Of a DNA stretch of 64,000 nt, positions 36,175 to 45,649 are shown in pieces (positions within the stretch are counted from its first letter, which is position 1; every line of letters begins with the position of its first letter). The DNA lies in assembly GCA_019192455.1 (NCBI GenBank), contig JAHCML010000003.1:178004-242003 (forward strand). Reading direction: 5' to 3'. The notes under the pieces were generated by a model, which worked only from the letters and a program-made list of their open reading frames with translations, did no database searches and had not been told where the DNA came from. The DNA comes from Alphaproteobacteria bacterium SS10. Its GTDB lineage: Bacteria; Pseudomonadota; Alphaproteobacteria; TMED2. The translations under genes and the position numbers were made by a program.

Positions 36175-37710
36175 ATGGCGCTACCCTCCGCACAAGAACA
36201 AGAACTACTTGAGTTGGCGAACCGTATTCGGGTCGATCCGGCGGGTGAGCTTGGTCGGCTTTTCTTAAGCCTGGACCCGTTGCAGGCCGTCGACCCGCTG
36301 GTGCAGCAGGCGGTCAGTTTCTTTGGTGTGGACACTAATGCGCTGCAGGCCAACTTCGCAGGTTTGAGCCAGGTGCAGGCGCTGGCCTGGAACAGTGGTA
36401 CCGCTGATGCGGCGACCATCCACAACAACCTGATGATCACCAATAATGATCAGAGCCATCAGCTGCCAGGTGAGGCGGGGCTCCTCGACCGGGTACAGGC
36501 AACGACCCCCGAGTTCGTCAATTTCGTCGCTGAGAATGTCTTTCTGTTCGGTGAGAGTGTCAGCCACTCCCACGCTGCCTATGTGATCGATTGGGGCTTT
36601 ACCTCAACCGGTATTCAGCAACCAGCTGGTCACCTAAACAGCATGACCAATGGCGATTTTAATATGGCTGGGTTTGCCGTTGGGCTGTCGCAAGCGAATG
36701 AGATTTCGACGACCCAGAATTTTATCCGTACCCCCGATGTGGGCCCGTTCGTGCTTGGTGTCGCCTTCGACGACAATGATGGCGATGGCCAATACGATGC
36801 GGGTGAGGGGCTGGCCGGGATTACCGTCACCGTGAATGGTCAGGCCACGGCAAGCTGGGCCAGCGGTGGTTATCAGATTGACCCGGGTGTTAGCGGCCCG
36901 GTGACGGTGACGTTCAGTGGCGGCGTTCTGGCGGCCCCCATCTCAACCACGATTGATCTTGGATCAACCAACCGGAAGGTGGACTTGGCCCTGGTGGGTG
37001 ATGCCAACACTGCCGTGCTTATGGTGCGTGATGATGGCGATTACGCTGGTATCGATGCACAGCTAACCGCCGATCCCGTGCCACCAGTGGTGCAAACCAT
37101 CACCGGGACGAATGGATCAGATGCGGTGCAGATGACCGACGCCAGCGAGATTATGACGGCGCTGGCCGGGAATGACGTGGTGCGTGGCCTGGGCGGTGAT
37201 GACCTGATCTATGGCAATACCGGTCAGGATCTCATCTACGGCAATGTGGGCGCGGATACCGTATTCGGTGGCCGGGATGAAGATACGATCTTTGGCGGCC
37301 GGGATATCGACATCATCTACGGCAATTTCGAGGCCGATAACATCTACGGCAACCTTGCCGATGATGTGGTGTTTGGTGGCAAGGGGGATGACCGCATCTT
37401 TGGCGGTGCGGGTAACGATACCCTTCGTGGCAACCTCGATAATGATGCCCTGTTCGGCAATAAGGGCGATGACGTCCTAATTGGCGGCAGCGGTGCTGAC
37501 TTCTTCCACTTTGGTGCCGGGCAGGGTGTGGACACGGTCAACGACTTCAACTTCCTCGCCGGTGACCGGGTGGTCTTAAACACTGGTGCCTTCACGGTTC
37601 AGGCATCGGGCGCCAATACCCTGGTTCAGATTAGTGACGGCAGCACCTTGATCCTGGCCGGTGTCGATGCCACTACCTTCGACCAAGTGGCAGCTATCAT
37701 CTCGGCCTAA
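36175..37710 (+). CDS. CAP-domain protein with SdrB-like module and RTX repeats
   Basis: From the ATG at 36175 the protein has 511 residues; an in-frame TTG at 36115 would only add unrelated residues. Residues ~1-180 form a CAP/SCP-like domain: [34 protein letters not shown] and GHLNSM supply the His, Glu and His of that fold. A Ca2+-loop Ig-like module follows ([20 protein letters not shown]), as in SdrD B repeats. About 11 RTX nonapeptides occupy residues ~337-435 ([24 protein letters not shown]). The C-terminal ~75 residues are a likely type I secretion signal. It has no N-terminal signal peptide. It lies 5 bases before the TrmH-type gene. Confidence 0.9.
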   Translation: MALPSAQEQELLELANRIRVDPAGELGRLFLSLDPLQAVDPLVQQAVSFFGVDTNALQANFAGLSQVQALAWNSGTADAATIHNNLMITNNDQSHQLPGEAGLLDRVQATTPEFVNFVAENVFLFGESVSHSHAAYVIDWGFTSTGIQQPAGHLNSMTNGDFNMAGFAVGLSQANEISTTQNFIRTPDVGPFVLGVAFDDNDGDGQYDAGEGLAGITVTVNGQATASWASGGYQIDPGVSGPVTVTFSGGVLAAPISTTIDLGSTNRKVDLALVGDANTAVLMVRDDGDYAGIDAQLTADPVPPVVQTITGTNGSDAVQMTDASEIMTALAGNDVVRGLGGDDLIYGNTGQDLIYGNVGADTVFGGRDEDTIFGGRDIDIIYGNFEADNIYGNLADDVVFGGKGDDRIFGGAGNDTLRGNLDNDALFGNKGDDVLIGGSGADFFHFGAGQGVDTVNDFNFLAGDRVVLNTGAFTVQASGANTLVQISDGSTLILAGVDATTFDQVAAIISA

Positions 37711-37715
37711 AATCT

Positions 37716-38249
37716 ATGCGTGGTTTCTTCTCAGTTGGCGTTGAGGGGATGAGTAAGCCCGGCAATGCTGGCAACCTCATCCGTACGGCCCATTCCTTTG
37801 GCGCGAGTTCGTTCTTCGCGATCGCCCCAGTGGTGGATTTTGGCGAGGTCCGGTCCTCCGATACCTCCGATGCGTTTGAGCATCTGCCGTTCTACCAATA
37901 CCAAACGCCAGCAGCGCTAGAGCTGCCTAAGGGTGCGCAATTGGTTGGGATTGAGCTGGTGGACGCATCAATCCCGCTGCCTAGCTTCCGCCACCCAACC
38001 CGGGCTGCATATGTTTTGGGCCCAGAGCGTGGGGAGTTATCGCCGGAGATGCAGGAGCGGTGCGATTTCCTCGTGCAGATCCCGATGAGCTTCTGCGTCA
38101 ATGTCGGCGTGGCGGGTGCCATTGTGATGTATGACCGGATGATCTCCATGGGCCGCTTTGCAGAGCGGCCGGTCCGCGCGGGTGGGCCGACCGAGGTGCT
38201 TACCAAACACAAACATGGCGGTCAGATCATTCGATCCAACCGCCAGTAA
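37716..38249 (+). CDS. TrmH (SpoU)-family RNA 2'-O-methyltransferase
   Basis: A 177-residue SPOUT methyltransferase with the three family motifs: motif 1 NAGNLIRTAHSFGA, motif 2 YVLGPERGELSPE, and motif 3 IPMSFCVNVGVAGAIVMYDR, which forms the SAM-binding knot. It lacks the N-terminal RNA-binding extension of RlmB, so it is a minimal form acting on tRNA or rRNA. A C-terminal tail is rich in Lys/His (TKHKHGGQIIRSN). The RNA target cannot be named. It is closely spaced after the RTX gene but functionally unrelated. Confidence 0.9.
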   Translation: MRGFFSVGVEGMSKPGNAGNLIRTAHSFGASSFFAIAPVVDFGEVRSSDTSDAFEHLPFYQYQTPAALELPKGAQLVGIELVDASIPLPSFRHPTRAAYVLGPERGELSPEMQERCDFLVQIPMSFCVNVGVAGAIVMYDRMISMGRFAERPVRAGGPTEVLTKHKHGGQIIRSNRQ

Positions 38250-38273
38250 TGTGGCTCAATTTTCAGCTTAAGC

Positions 38274-39080
38274 TCAGTACCGAATGAACGGGTTGATCAA
38301 CCGGCCAATTGGACCGGTGAGGCGCAGCGGTGCCGTGGTGACCGCGAGGCAGTAACAAACCTCATGATCATCGGCGATCGGCTTATGCTCGACATCACTG
38401 TCAGTGAAGGCAAGATCACCGCGCTGGAAATGCCCGCGCTCATCCGCGAAGGCACCTTTCAGGACGAGCGTCAGCTCCGCACCCTCATGGGTATGCTGGG
38501 GCATGGCGGCACCGGGCTGGATGCGCATCATTTTGGTGCGCACCATATCGTTGCTACCAACCTGCAGGGTAACTTCGTCCAGACCGCGTAGGACATTCGT
38601 CCAGGGTAGGTCTTCAAGTGCCGCGTTGAGGTAGCCACGCAGTGGCTGTGGCACCGTCATATCGCCGCCATCTGCATGGGCACTGGCCACGGCTTGCTCA
38701 ACCGGCTTCTCAAGCGACTGGTCCAGCCGGGCCATAACGCCAGCGAGGGCATCATCAGCCATTTCGGCAGCATCCAACTCGCCCAAGGCGGCACCGCCAA
38801 CGGCTTCATATTCTGCAATTTTACGACGGCATAGCGGGCAGAGCGCAGCATGGGTCGCAATGACTAGGCTCTCCGCCTCGCCAAGCGCGCCGCTCGCATA
38901 ATCCATCAGCAGTAAATCGTCAGGGTGGTGATGTACCATCTCGCCCAGCCGGTTTTCGTCCTCTGCTGACATTACCCTTATTTGCTGTCCGGCACCAAGA
39001 CCGGCGGGCAAATCAGAGTGTGATTTGCAACCGTCGGTAGAATAGCCGGCCTCTTGCCAATTATTCCGGTTGGTCGTCAT
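38274..39080 (-). CDS. chrR: ChrR-type cupin anti-sigma factor
   Basis: ChrR holds its ECF sigma factor inactive until singlet oxygen or related stress. An N-terminal zinc-binding anti-sigma domain begins HHHPDDLLLMDYASGAL and has the HAALCPLC (HxxxCxxC) motif. The C-terminal half is a cupin with PQHTHEGAELTLVLKG and a later His in DSDVEHKP, the second metal site of ChrR. From 39080 the protein is 268 residues and overlaps the sigma gene by 20 bases, with GAAGGG about 10 bases upstream. A start at 38972 (MSAEDENRL) would give 232 residues, closer to known ChrR. The partner is the sigma factor gene immediately upstream. Confidence 0.9.
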   Translation of the reverse strand: MTTNRNNWQEAGYSTDGCKSHSDLPAGLGAGQQIRVMSAEDENRLGEMVHHHPDDLLLMDYASGALGEAESLVIATHAALCPLCRRKIAEYEAVGGAALGELDAAEMADDALAGVMARLDQSLEKPVEQAVASAHADGGDMTVPQPLRGYLNAALEDLPWTNVLRGLDEVTLQVGSNDMVRTKMMRIQPGAAMPQHTHEGAELTLVLKGAFADERGHFQRGDLAFTDSDVEHKPIADDHEVCYCLAVTTAPLRLTGPIGRLINPFIRY

Positions 39081-39747
39081 CGTTTAGCGCCCTTCGCAAC
39101 TTGATCAAGGCCAAGCGCAAACGCGACTTGACCGTCCCGAGCGGTAGACCCGTCTTCTCGGCAATCACGCCATGGGCATGATCATGATAGAAGGCGAGGC
39201 GGACCAGCTCAGCTTGCTCTGCGGGCAGCTCAGCAATCGCGGCACGGATGTGCTTAGCCTGGTCGGAGGCCGAAACCACCTCATCAGCTAAGGCATCTGG
39301 TTCTTGCACCAAGGCAGGATCATTGGGGTCCAATGCCGGCCTGTTCTCCCGACGCAGCACATCAATGCGCTTGTTCCGGGCGATGGTGAAGATCCAGGTA
39401 CTGGCACCAGCCTGCGACGGATCGTAAGTCGCTGCCTTGTGCCACACGGTTAACAGTACTTCCTGTGCCAAATCCTCAGCCGCTGCGTTGGCCATGCCGA
39501 GTCGCAGCAAATAAGCCTTCACGCGGGGCGCAAAGTGCTCAAAGAGGGCGGCGAAAGCGTCCCGATCCGTTCGTTCCGCAATTGCTGTGATCATCAGATC
39601 AAAGCGCGGCTCGCCGGTCGGTCCAAAGGATGCACTGTCTGGCATGCGGCCATTCAAAAGTGCGGAAGCCCCTTTTACAAGAGGCATATTAGCACTTTCT
39701 GAAGCCGGTTTGCCGGTCCGAGATTGGATGGGTTGCACCACAGTCAT
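39061..39747 (-). CDS. rpoE: ECF sigma factor, RpoE/ChrR-linked group
   Basis: Region 2 (FAALFEHFAPRVKAYLLRLG, AEDLAQEVLLTVWHKA, WIFTIARNKRIDVLRR) and region 4 (LPAEQAELVRLAFYHDHAHG, GLPLGTVKSRLRLALIKLRR) are complete. Pairing with a cupin ChrR marks it as the singlet-oxygen-responsive type of Rhodobacter. The frame gives 228 residues with ~50 before region 2. Starts at 39687 or 39645 would give 208 or 194 residues, nearer the usual 170-200. A TGATCC element upstream is close to the first ATG and would favour a downstream start. Confidence 0.93.
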   Translation of the reverse strand: MTVVQPIQSRTGKPASESANMPLVKGASALLNGRMPDSASFGPTGEPRFDLMITAIAERTDRDAFAALFEHFAPRVKAYLLRLGMANAAAEDLAQEVLLTVWHKAATYDPSQAGASTWIFTIARNKRIDVLRRENRPALDPNDPALVQEPDALADEVVSASDQAKHIRAAIAELPAEQAELVRLAFYHDHAHGVIAEKTGLPLGTVKSRLRLALIKLRRALNDDDQPE

Positions 39748-39775
39748 ATGCCTTTTTCGCGCAAACCCGCAGTTT

Positions 39776-39781
39776 GGATCA
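39776..39781 (-). promoter_or_regulatory. Candidate -35 element (TGATCC) of the RpoE-ChrR promoter
   Basis: TGATCC is the -35 hexamer reported for Rhodobacter RpoE targets. It lies 29 bases upstream of the first ATG of the sigma gene on its strand. I could not read a convincing -10. A hexamer alone has little weight. Confidence 0.35.
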
Positions 39782-39967
39782 CGCCATGGCCGTATTTGAG
39801 GCTACTTTTTGCCTGGGATTTCCGTTATCCCAGAAGAACGGGCGCTAAATTGCCCTTGCCAATGGTTGCGGCAAACCGCGATCTTGGTTAGGACAACCTT
39901 GGCGTCCACGGTGGTTTTCGGCATTTGTCGGACATTACACCGTCCCACCTTTTATCTCTGATGAAGT

Positions 39968-40510
39968 ATGGCCCCCATGCGTAATCTGTTGTTTTCTCTC
40001 CTGGCCCTGACCTCTGTTTTCGCAATCTGGCAGGCCGGTGGCCCGGTCGACGCGCGCGCCGCTGAACCACGCCTGATTGGTACCTTCCGTGATTGGAGCG
40101 CTTATGAGTTCCAAGATAACAGCGGTAAGGTCTGCTACATGGCGTCCCGTCCGATTAAGGATGAGGGTAACTACACCCGCCGCGGCGAAATCTACGCGCT
40201 GGTGACTCATCGCCCAGACGACCGTAGCTTTGATGTGGCCAGCTTTATCGCAGGCTATACCCACCAGGCTGGCTCTGATGTGTCCGTCCAGGTTGGTAGC
40301 AGCAGCTTCGATCTGTTCACCCAGGGCGACACCGCCTGGACCCGTGATACCGAGACGGACCAATCGCTGGTTAGCTCAATCCGCAAGGGCAATCGCATGG
40401 TTGTGCGCGGCACCTCTAGCCGGGGCACGCTGACCACCGACACCTATAGCCTGTCCGGCTCCTCCGCCGCATATGAGGCCATCAGCAAGGCCTGCGGCGT
40501 CACGCCGTAA
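39968..40510 (+). CDS. Invasion-associated locus B (IalB)-family exported protein
   Basis: A 180-residue protein with a signal peptide (RNLLFSLLALTSVFAIW, cleaved near ARAAEP); starts at 39968 or 39977 both work. The mature part begins with the IalB hallmark FRDWSAYEF, then SGKVCYMASRP, and has a second Cys near the end (ISKACGV) that may pair with the first. IalB-like proteins are common in alphaproteobacterial periplasms, including non-pathogens, and their function there is not established. A terminator follows. Confidence 0.9.
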   Translation: MAPMRNLLFSLLALTSVFAIWQAGGPVDARAAEPRLIGTFRDWSAYEFQDNSGKVCYMASRPIKDEGNYTRRGEIYALVTHRPDDRSFDVASFIAGYTHQAGSDVSVQVGSSSFDLFTQGDTAWTRDTETDQSLVSSIRKGNRMVVRGTSSRGTLTTDTYSLSGSSAAYEAISKACGVTP

Positions 40511-40591
40511 CGCTTGGCGCGAGGCAGCTGCCTTTCTAAGCCACTCGACAAATTCATGTTGCTCGGGCAATGTCTGGGCATCGCATAGAAC

Positions 40592-40621
40592 AAACGCCGG
40601 AGCTGTCGCACCGGCGTTTTT
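40592..40621 (+). terminator. Rho-independent terminator between the IalB-like gene and rlmN
   Basis: AAACGCCGG (40592-40600) pairs with CCGGCGTTT (40611-40619) around 10 bases, followed by more T. It lies about 80 bases beyond the IalB-like stop. Confidence 0.8.
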
Positions 40622-40660
40622 CATATGCCCGATCTGTAAACAGAGTTGAGAGCCAGACCC

Positions 40661-41827
40661 ATGGGTGCCGACGCCCACGCCGAAGCCTTTGCCGCCCCAG
40701 CTGCGGGCGCCGACGGATTGCGCCCGCTAATCGGGCCATCCCGGGATGAGCTGCGCGCCGAGATGAAGGCGCTGGGTATTCAGGGTTTCCGGGCTGATCA
40801 AATCTGGAAATGGGTCTATCAGCGCGGCGTTACTGACTTTGCCGACATGTCCAACCTAGCTAAGGACCTGCGCGCCAAGCTTCCGGACATGTTCACCCTT
40901 GCCCGGCCTGAGATCATTGAGGATCAGGAGAGCACGGACGGCACCCGTAAATGGCTGCTGCGTATGGCTGATGGGCAAGAGGTTGAGACCGTGTTCATCC
41001 CTGAGGATGATCGCGGCACGCTTTGCGTCTCTTCCCAGGTTGGCTGCACGCTTACCTGTAAGTTCTGCCATACCGGCACCCAGCCGCTGGTTCGGAATCT
41101 CGGCCCGGCCGAGATTGTGGCCCAGGTGCTAGTTGCCCGCGATGCGTTGAATGATTGGCCATCGGGGAAAGAAGACCGGCGCCTCACGAATATCGTCCTG
41201 ATGGGTATGGGCGAGCCGCTGTTCAATTATGACAATGTGGCTGATGCCATGCGCATTGTGATGGATGCCGATGGTATTGGTTGGTCCAAGCGTCGCATTA
41301 CCCTCTCGACCTCTGGTGTGGTGCCGTTGATCCGTCGCTGTGGTGACGAGCTGAATGTGAACCTCGCCATCTCGCTGCATGCTGTTACTGACGAGCTGCG
41401 CGATAACATCATGCCGATCAATCGGAAGTATCCGATTAAAGAGCTGATGCGTGCCTGCCGTGAGTACCCCGGCGTCAGCAATTCGCGCCGTATCACCTTT
41501 GAATATGTGATGCTGAAAGGGGTGAACGATACCCCGGCCGATGCCCGTCAGTTGGTCCGCCTGCTGCGCGGTATTCCGGCGAAGGTCAATCTGATCCCGT
41601 TCAACCCGTGGCCTGGCGCGCCGTATGAGTGCTCAACGCCTAAGGCCATCACCGCCTTTGGCGATATCGTGGTTCAGGCTGGCTATCCGGCGCCAGTCCG
41701 CGCGACCCGTGGTCAAGATATCCTGGCCGCCTGTGGTCAGCTTAAATCCGCCAGCCAGCGCCAGCGTGCGGCGGACAAGCTGCGCGCCATCGCGGCCAAC
41801 CGGGCCAAGGCTGAACCGGCAGACTAG
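40661..41827 (+). CDS. rlmN: Dual-specificity 23S rRNA/tRNA adenine-C2 methyltransferase RlmN
   Basis: A radical-SAM enzyme that methylates A2503 of 23S rRNA and A37 of some tRNAs. The [4Fe-4S] motif [11 protein letters not shown] (CxxxCxxC) lies near residue 130. The SAM-binding [12 protein letters not shown] follows, and the resolving Cys is in ILAACGQL near the C-terminus. The N-terminal RNA-binding helical domain includes [15 protein letters not shown]. The ATG at 40661 gives 388 residues, the usual length. It is convergent with the large RTX gene, with 16 bases between. Confidence 0.97.
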   Translation: MGADAHAEAFAAPAAGADGLRPLIGPSRDELRAEMKALGIQGFRADQIWKWVYQRGVTDFADMSNLAKDLRAKLPDMFTLARPEIIEDQESTDGTRKWLLRMADGQEVETVFIPEDDRGTLCVSSQVGCTLTCKFCHTGTQPLVRNLGPAEIVAQVLVARDALNDWPSGKEDRRLTNIVLMGMGEPLFNYDNVADAMRIVMDADGIGWSKRRITLSTSGVVPLIRRCGDELNVNLAISLHAVTDELRDNIMPINRKYPIKELMRACREYPGVSNSRRITFEYVMLKGVNDTPADARQLVRLLRGIPAKVNLIPFNPWPGAPYECSTPKAITAFGDIVVQAGYPAPVRATRGQDILAACGQLKSASQRQRAADKLRAIAANRAKAEPAD

Positions 41828-41843
41828 TTAAGCATCAACTGAG

Positions 41844-43937
41844 TTAGTTGGTCGGATCACTGTCGAAGAACAGGATCTGCAGCGTCGCCGCTGCGCTGGA
41901 CGGTGTGCCAACCAGGGTGATTGATTCCGTTGTCATCGCGCCCGGCGGGTTGAACACGAACTGCAAATCACCAGACGCATTTTCGGTCGCCAGCGCCAAC
42001 ACATCCTCAAATGATGTGACGCCAAGTTCGACATCGATCAGCAGCTGATCCTCGCCCCCGGCGAAGTCGAGAATGATGTCATCGCCATCACCCCGGCCGA
42101 AGCGGAAGGTGTCCGCGCCAAAGCCACCGGTTAGACGGTCAATCCCTGCCCCGCCTGAGATTGTGTTGTTGCCATTGCCAGCCACGATCTGATCATCGGC
42201 ATCGCCGCCAAAAGCATTCTCAATACTGGTTAGGGCAAGGACCTGCTCCTCACCCTGGAAGTTGGTGAAGGTCGCCGTGCTGGCCACCAAATCAATGTCC
42301 AATGCGCTTTCAAACCCGTTGAAGTCGACAGTGTCGTCGCCCAGGCCGCCATTCAGGGTGTCACTGCCGGTTTCTGGCTGCAGAAGATCATCACCCTTAC
42401 CGCCAAATAGGGCGTCATCACCGCTGCCGCCGATTAGGGTGTCGTTGGCGAGGTTGCCATACAGCACGTCATCGCCGCTGCCGCCGATCACCAGATCTGC
42501 GTCCTTACCACCAAAGCCGGTGTCGTTATCGAAGCCGAGATCAATCGTATCCGCGCCCTGGTTGCCATAGGCCAGATCATTGCCAGCAGAAGTTGAGATC
42601 ACGTCGTCGCCGAAGGCGCCCCGTATGTTTTCGTTCAGCGTTGCGCCGGTGATCGTGTCGTTAAGACCGCCGGCGATCAGGACCTCAATCTCACTCAGTG
42701 ATGTGGTGCTGGTAACGCTGCTCTCGTCGGTAAACGTGACCGTGGCCCCTGCCACTGGGTCGAGATTGATGGTCAGGGCGAGGCCGATAAAGGTGAAGTC
42801 GATGCTGTCCGTGCCTGCACCGCCGACCATGACGTCATTGCCCCGGGTCGCAATGAAGTGGTCATCGCCATCCTGGCCGAAGAACAGGTTGTCCTGACTG
42901 TCCCCGGCAAGGGTATCTGCACCGGCTGTGCCGACCAGGTTCTCAATGCCAGAAATCTGACCGCGGTTCTGAACCACGCCATCAACCAGCAAGCTGACGG
43001 CACTGGTCTCAAACTCAACGATAAGGTTTGCGGCGCCAAGGACAGTGAAATCGACGATGTCTGTGCCCGCACCACCGATGATGGTGTCGTTATCGGCACG
43101 GCCGATGATGGTGTCATCGCCATCACCGCCATCAAGGAAGTCAGCATTCTGCAACCCATCCAAGCGGTCATTGCCGGCACCCGCCGTCAGCACGTTGGAG
43201 GTGGAGGCGCCCACCAGATTATCGTTCCCGGTGGTGGCGACAATATTCTCAAGGCTCGTGAAGCTGTGATTGACGATGGCGAGGCCGGTGTTGAAGCGGA
43301 TGGTCCCGTCAAACAGGAAAACCTCTAGCGTGCCGGTGAGGCTTGAGTAATCAGCCGTGTCGAAGCCAGAGCCGCCAAGCAAGACATCCGCACCGGTGCT
43401 CGGGATGAACACATCATCATCCCGTCCGCCAAACAGGGTGTCAGCGCCAGCCCCGCTGACCAGCGTGTCATTGCCGAAATTGCCATAGAGGCGGTCATCG
43501 CCATCGCCGCCTTCGAGGCGGTCGGCATCCTGACCGCCATAGAGTAGGTCGTTACCAGTTCCACCATTCAGTAGGTCGCTGGCCTGGTTGCCATAGATGG
43601 TGTCAAAGCCGTCATCGCCAAAGGCCGTATCAGCCCCTTGCCCGCCCAAAAGTCGGTCAAAATCGTCACCGCCGCGCAGCCGATCATTGCCGTCGCCACC
43701 ATCGAGGGTATCGGCACCAACATTACCGTAGAGTAGGTCGTTGCCAGCATTACCGTTGATCCGGTCGCCAACCAAACCGCCATCCACACTGTCCGCGCCA
43801 TCCCCGGCCTCAACCACGTCTGCGCCGTTAAGGGCCAAGATACCGTCAGCGCCTGCCGTGCCTTCAATGGCATCGATACCCTCGGTACCGATGATGATGT
43901 TCGCGGTATCTGGAAAGCTATCCTGGGTCAGCGACAT
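41844..43937 (-). CDS. Large multi-block RTX calcium-binding protein
   Basis: A 697-residue Asp/Gly/Asn-rich acidic protein built from several blocks of RTX nonapeptides ([48 protein letters not shown]) separated by beta-rich segments of ~50 residues that contain TSLENIVATTGNDNLVGA-type repeats. It starts MSLTQDSFPDT without a signal peptide, and its C-terminal ~75 residues (FRFGRGDGDDIILDFAGGEDQLLI onward) resemble a type I secretion signal. No enzymatic domain is seen. It shares the YGN / FGGRDDD repeat style with the other two RTX proteins here, suggesting a common paralogue family. Confidence 0.9.
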   Translation of the reverse strand: MSLTQDSFPDTANIIIGTEGIDAIEGTAGADGILALNGADVVEAGDGADSVDGGLVGDRINGNAGNDLLYGNVGADTLDGGDGNDRLRGGDDFDRLLGGQGADTAFGDDGFDTIYGNQASDLLNGGTGNDLLYGGQDADRLEGGDGDDRLYGNFGNDTLVSGAGADTLFGGRDDDVFIPSTGADVLLGGSGFDTADYSSLTGTLEVFLFDGTIRFNTGLAIVNHSFTSLENIVATTGNDNLVGASTSNVLTAGAGNDRLDGLQNADFLDGGDGDDTIIGRADNDTIIGGAGTDIVDFTVLGAANLIVEFETSAVSLLVDGVVQNRGQISGIENLVGTAGADTLAGDSQDNLFFGQDGDDHFIATRGNDVMVGGAGTDSIDFTFIGLALTINLDPVAGATVTFTDESSVTSTTSLSEIEVLIAGGLNDTITGATLNENIRGAFGDDVISTSAGNDLAYGNQGADTIDLGFDNDTGFGGKDADLVIGGSGDDVLYGNLANDTLIGGSGDDALFGGKGDDLLQPETGSDTLNGGLGDDTVDFNGFESALDIDLVASTATFTNFQGEEQVLALTSIENAFGGDADDQIVAGNGNNTISGGAGIDRLTGGFGADTFRFGRGDGDDIILDFAGGEDQLLIDVELGVTSFEDVLALATENASGDLQFVFNPPGAMTTESITLVGTPSSAAATLQILFFDSDPTN

Positions 43938-44187
43938 GGTTCTGTTCCAAGGGCGGTTAACAACTGGGCGCGATGCGGTTCATTCGCTAGTAAAACGATA
44001 CTGCCTGCGGGGAGTTCAGCAAAACAGCCATCGAATCGGGCGTTGCATTGATTCGCCGCTGTGGCAATTGCATCGGCTACATAGGTGGTCTGACCGGTGG
44101 CTGCGCTGTTGATTTGCGGCGCCTTACCCCCTAACGTTCTGGCGCTTTTCCGCGTTCTGCGGGTCCGTTCTTCAATCCGGCAAACTT

Positions 44188-45408
44188 ATGTCTAGCGATA
44201 GCCCGATCAAAAAAATCGTGCTCGCCTATTCAGGCGGCCTCGATACCTCTGTCATTCTCCGTTGGTTGCAAGAGACCTATGCCTGCGAGGTGGTGACCTT
44301 TACCGCCGATCTCGGCCAGGGTGAGGAGGTTGAGCCAGCCCGTAAGAAGGCAGAGATGATGGGGGTCAAAGAGATCTTCATCGATGATCTGCGCGAAGAG
44401 TTTGTTCGCGACTTCGTGTTCCCAATGTTCCGTGCCAATGCGCTTTATGAAGGCACCTATCTATTGGGTACCTCAATCGCACGGCCCCTGATCGCTAAGC
44501 GGCAGATTGAGATTGCGCGCCAGGTTGGTGCCGATGCCGTCGCCCATGGTGCGACCGGTAAGGGTAATGACCAGGTCCGCTTTGAACTTGGGTATTACGC
44601 GCTGAAGCCTGACATCAAGGTTATCGCGCCATGGCGTGACTGGGATCTAAGTTCCCGGACCAAGCTGCTCGACTATGCCGAGAAGCACCAGATCCCAATC
44701 GCTAAAGACAAGCGGGGTGAGCCGCCATACTCCACCGACGCCAACCTGCTCCATATCTCCTATGAAGGTAAGGCGCTCGAGGATCCCTGGGTTGCGCCTG
44801 AGGACGACATGTTCACCCGCTCCGTGGCACCTGAGAAGGCACCGGACACGCCAGAGTTTATCGAGATCGACTTTGAGCGCGGTGATCCCGTTGCCATCAA
44901 TGGTGAGGCCTTGGGTCCCGCCGCGATGCTGACCAAGTTGAACGAGCTGGCGGGCCGCCACGGCATTGGCCGCCTTGATTTGGTTGAGAACCGGTTCGTG
45001 GGCATGAAGAGCCGCGGCATCTATGAGACCCCTGGTGGTACCCTGTTGTCCGTGGCCCGCCGTGGGATTGAGAGCCTGACCCTGGACCGTGAGGCCGGGC
45101 ACCTCAAAGATGAGGTCATGCCGCGCTATGCCAGCCTGATTTACAATGGCTTCTGGTTCTCCCCAGAGCGTGAGGCCCTACAGGCGCTGATCGATCAAAC
45201 CCAAGAACATGTGACCGGCACCGTTCGGGTTAAGCTGTTCAAAGGCTCCACCTCAATCGTGGGTCGGAAGTCGCCTTACAGCCTCTACAGCCTTGAGCAT
45301 GTGACGTTTGAAGAAGATGCGGTTTATGACCAGGTCGACGCAGCTGGTTTCATCAAGCTGAACGCCTTGCGGCTTAAGCTGCGGCAGCGTCAGCAAGAGG
45401 GCAGTTAA
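44188..45408 (+). CDS. argG: Argininosuccinate synthase
   Basis: It joins citrulline and aspartate with ATP in arginine synthesis. The N-terminal PP-loop [14 protein letters not shown] near residue 12 binds [18 protein letters not shown] near residue 115 and the [13 protein letters not shown] segment bind substrates. Length is 406 residues, normal for the short type. Ends with QEGS. It stands alone, with no other arg genes nearby. The 250-base upstream region has no clear promoter. Confidence 0.98.
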   Translation: MSSDSPIKKIVLAYSGGLDTSVILRWLQETYACEVVTFTADLGQGEEVEPARKKAEMMGVKEIFIDDLREEFVRDFVFPMFRANALYEGTYLLGTSIARPLIAKRQIEIARQVGADAVAHGATGKGNDQVRFELGYYALKPDIKVIAPWRDWDLSSRTKLLDYAEKHQIPIAKDKRGEPPYSTDANLLHISYEGKALEDPWVAPEDDMFTRSVAPEKAPDTPEFIEIDFERGDPVAINGEALGPAAMLTKLNELAGRHGIGRLDLVENRFVGMKSRGIYETPGGTLLSVARRGIESLTLDREAGHLKDEVMPRYASLIYNGFWFSPEREALQALIDQTQEHVTGTVRVKLFKGSTSIVGRKSPYSLYSLEHVTFEEDAVYDQVDAAGFIKLNALRLKLRQRQQEGS

Positions 45409-45649
45409 TCAGTTTTTCTGAAAATGCCGGTATCAGGGTTAGCCGAGCGGTTGTTATTCTGTCGCCACAGCCGCTCAACTATTGCATTTCGCAAGGCTCT
45501 TGCCTTTGACCGGCATAGAATTTTATGAAATTCACAATACTGGGTTATCCGGGGGTATCCAGTTCGGGCGCTGCCAGCTAAACAAGACGAAGTAACCAGC
45601 CGATTTCCTGCGGCACTGTTTGGTTACTACGGAGAGTGTTGGATCAAGA

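Noticed and set aside
41844-43937. Long plus-strand frames opposite the large RTX gene
   Set aside because: They are reverse shadows of Gly/Asp repeats, low in complexity and without starts or motifs.
45409-45649. Terminator after argG (GAGCGG/CCGCTC pair near 45450)
   Set aside because: The stem is short and interrupted, and no T-run follows.
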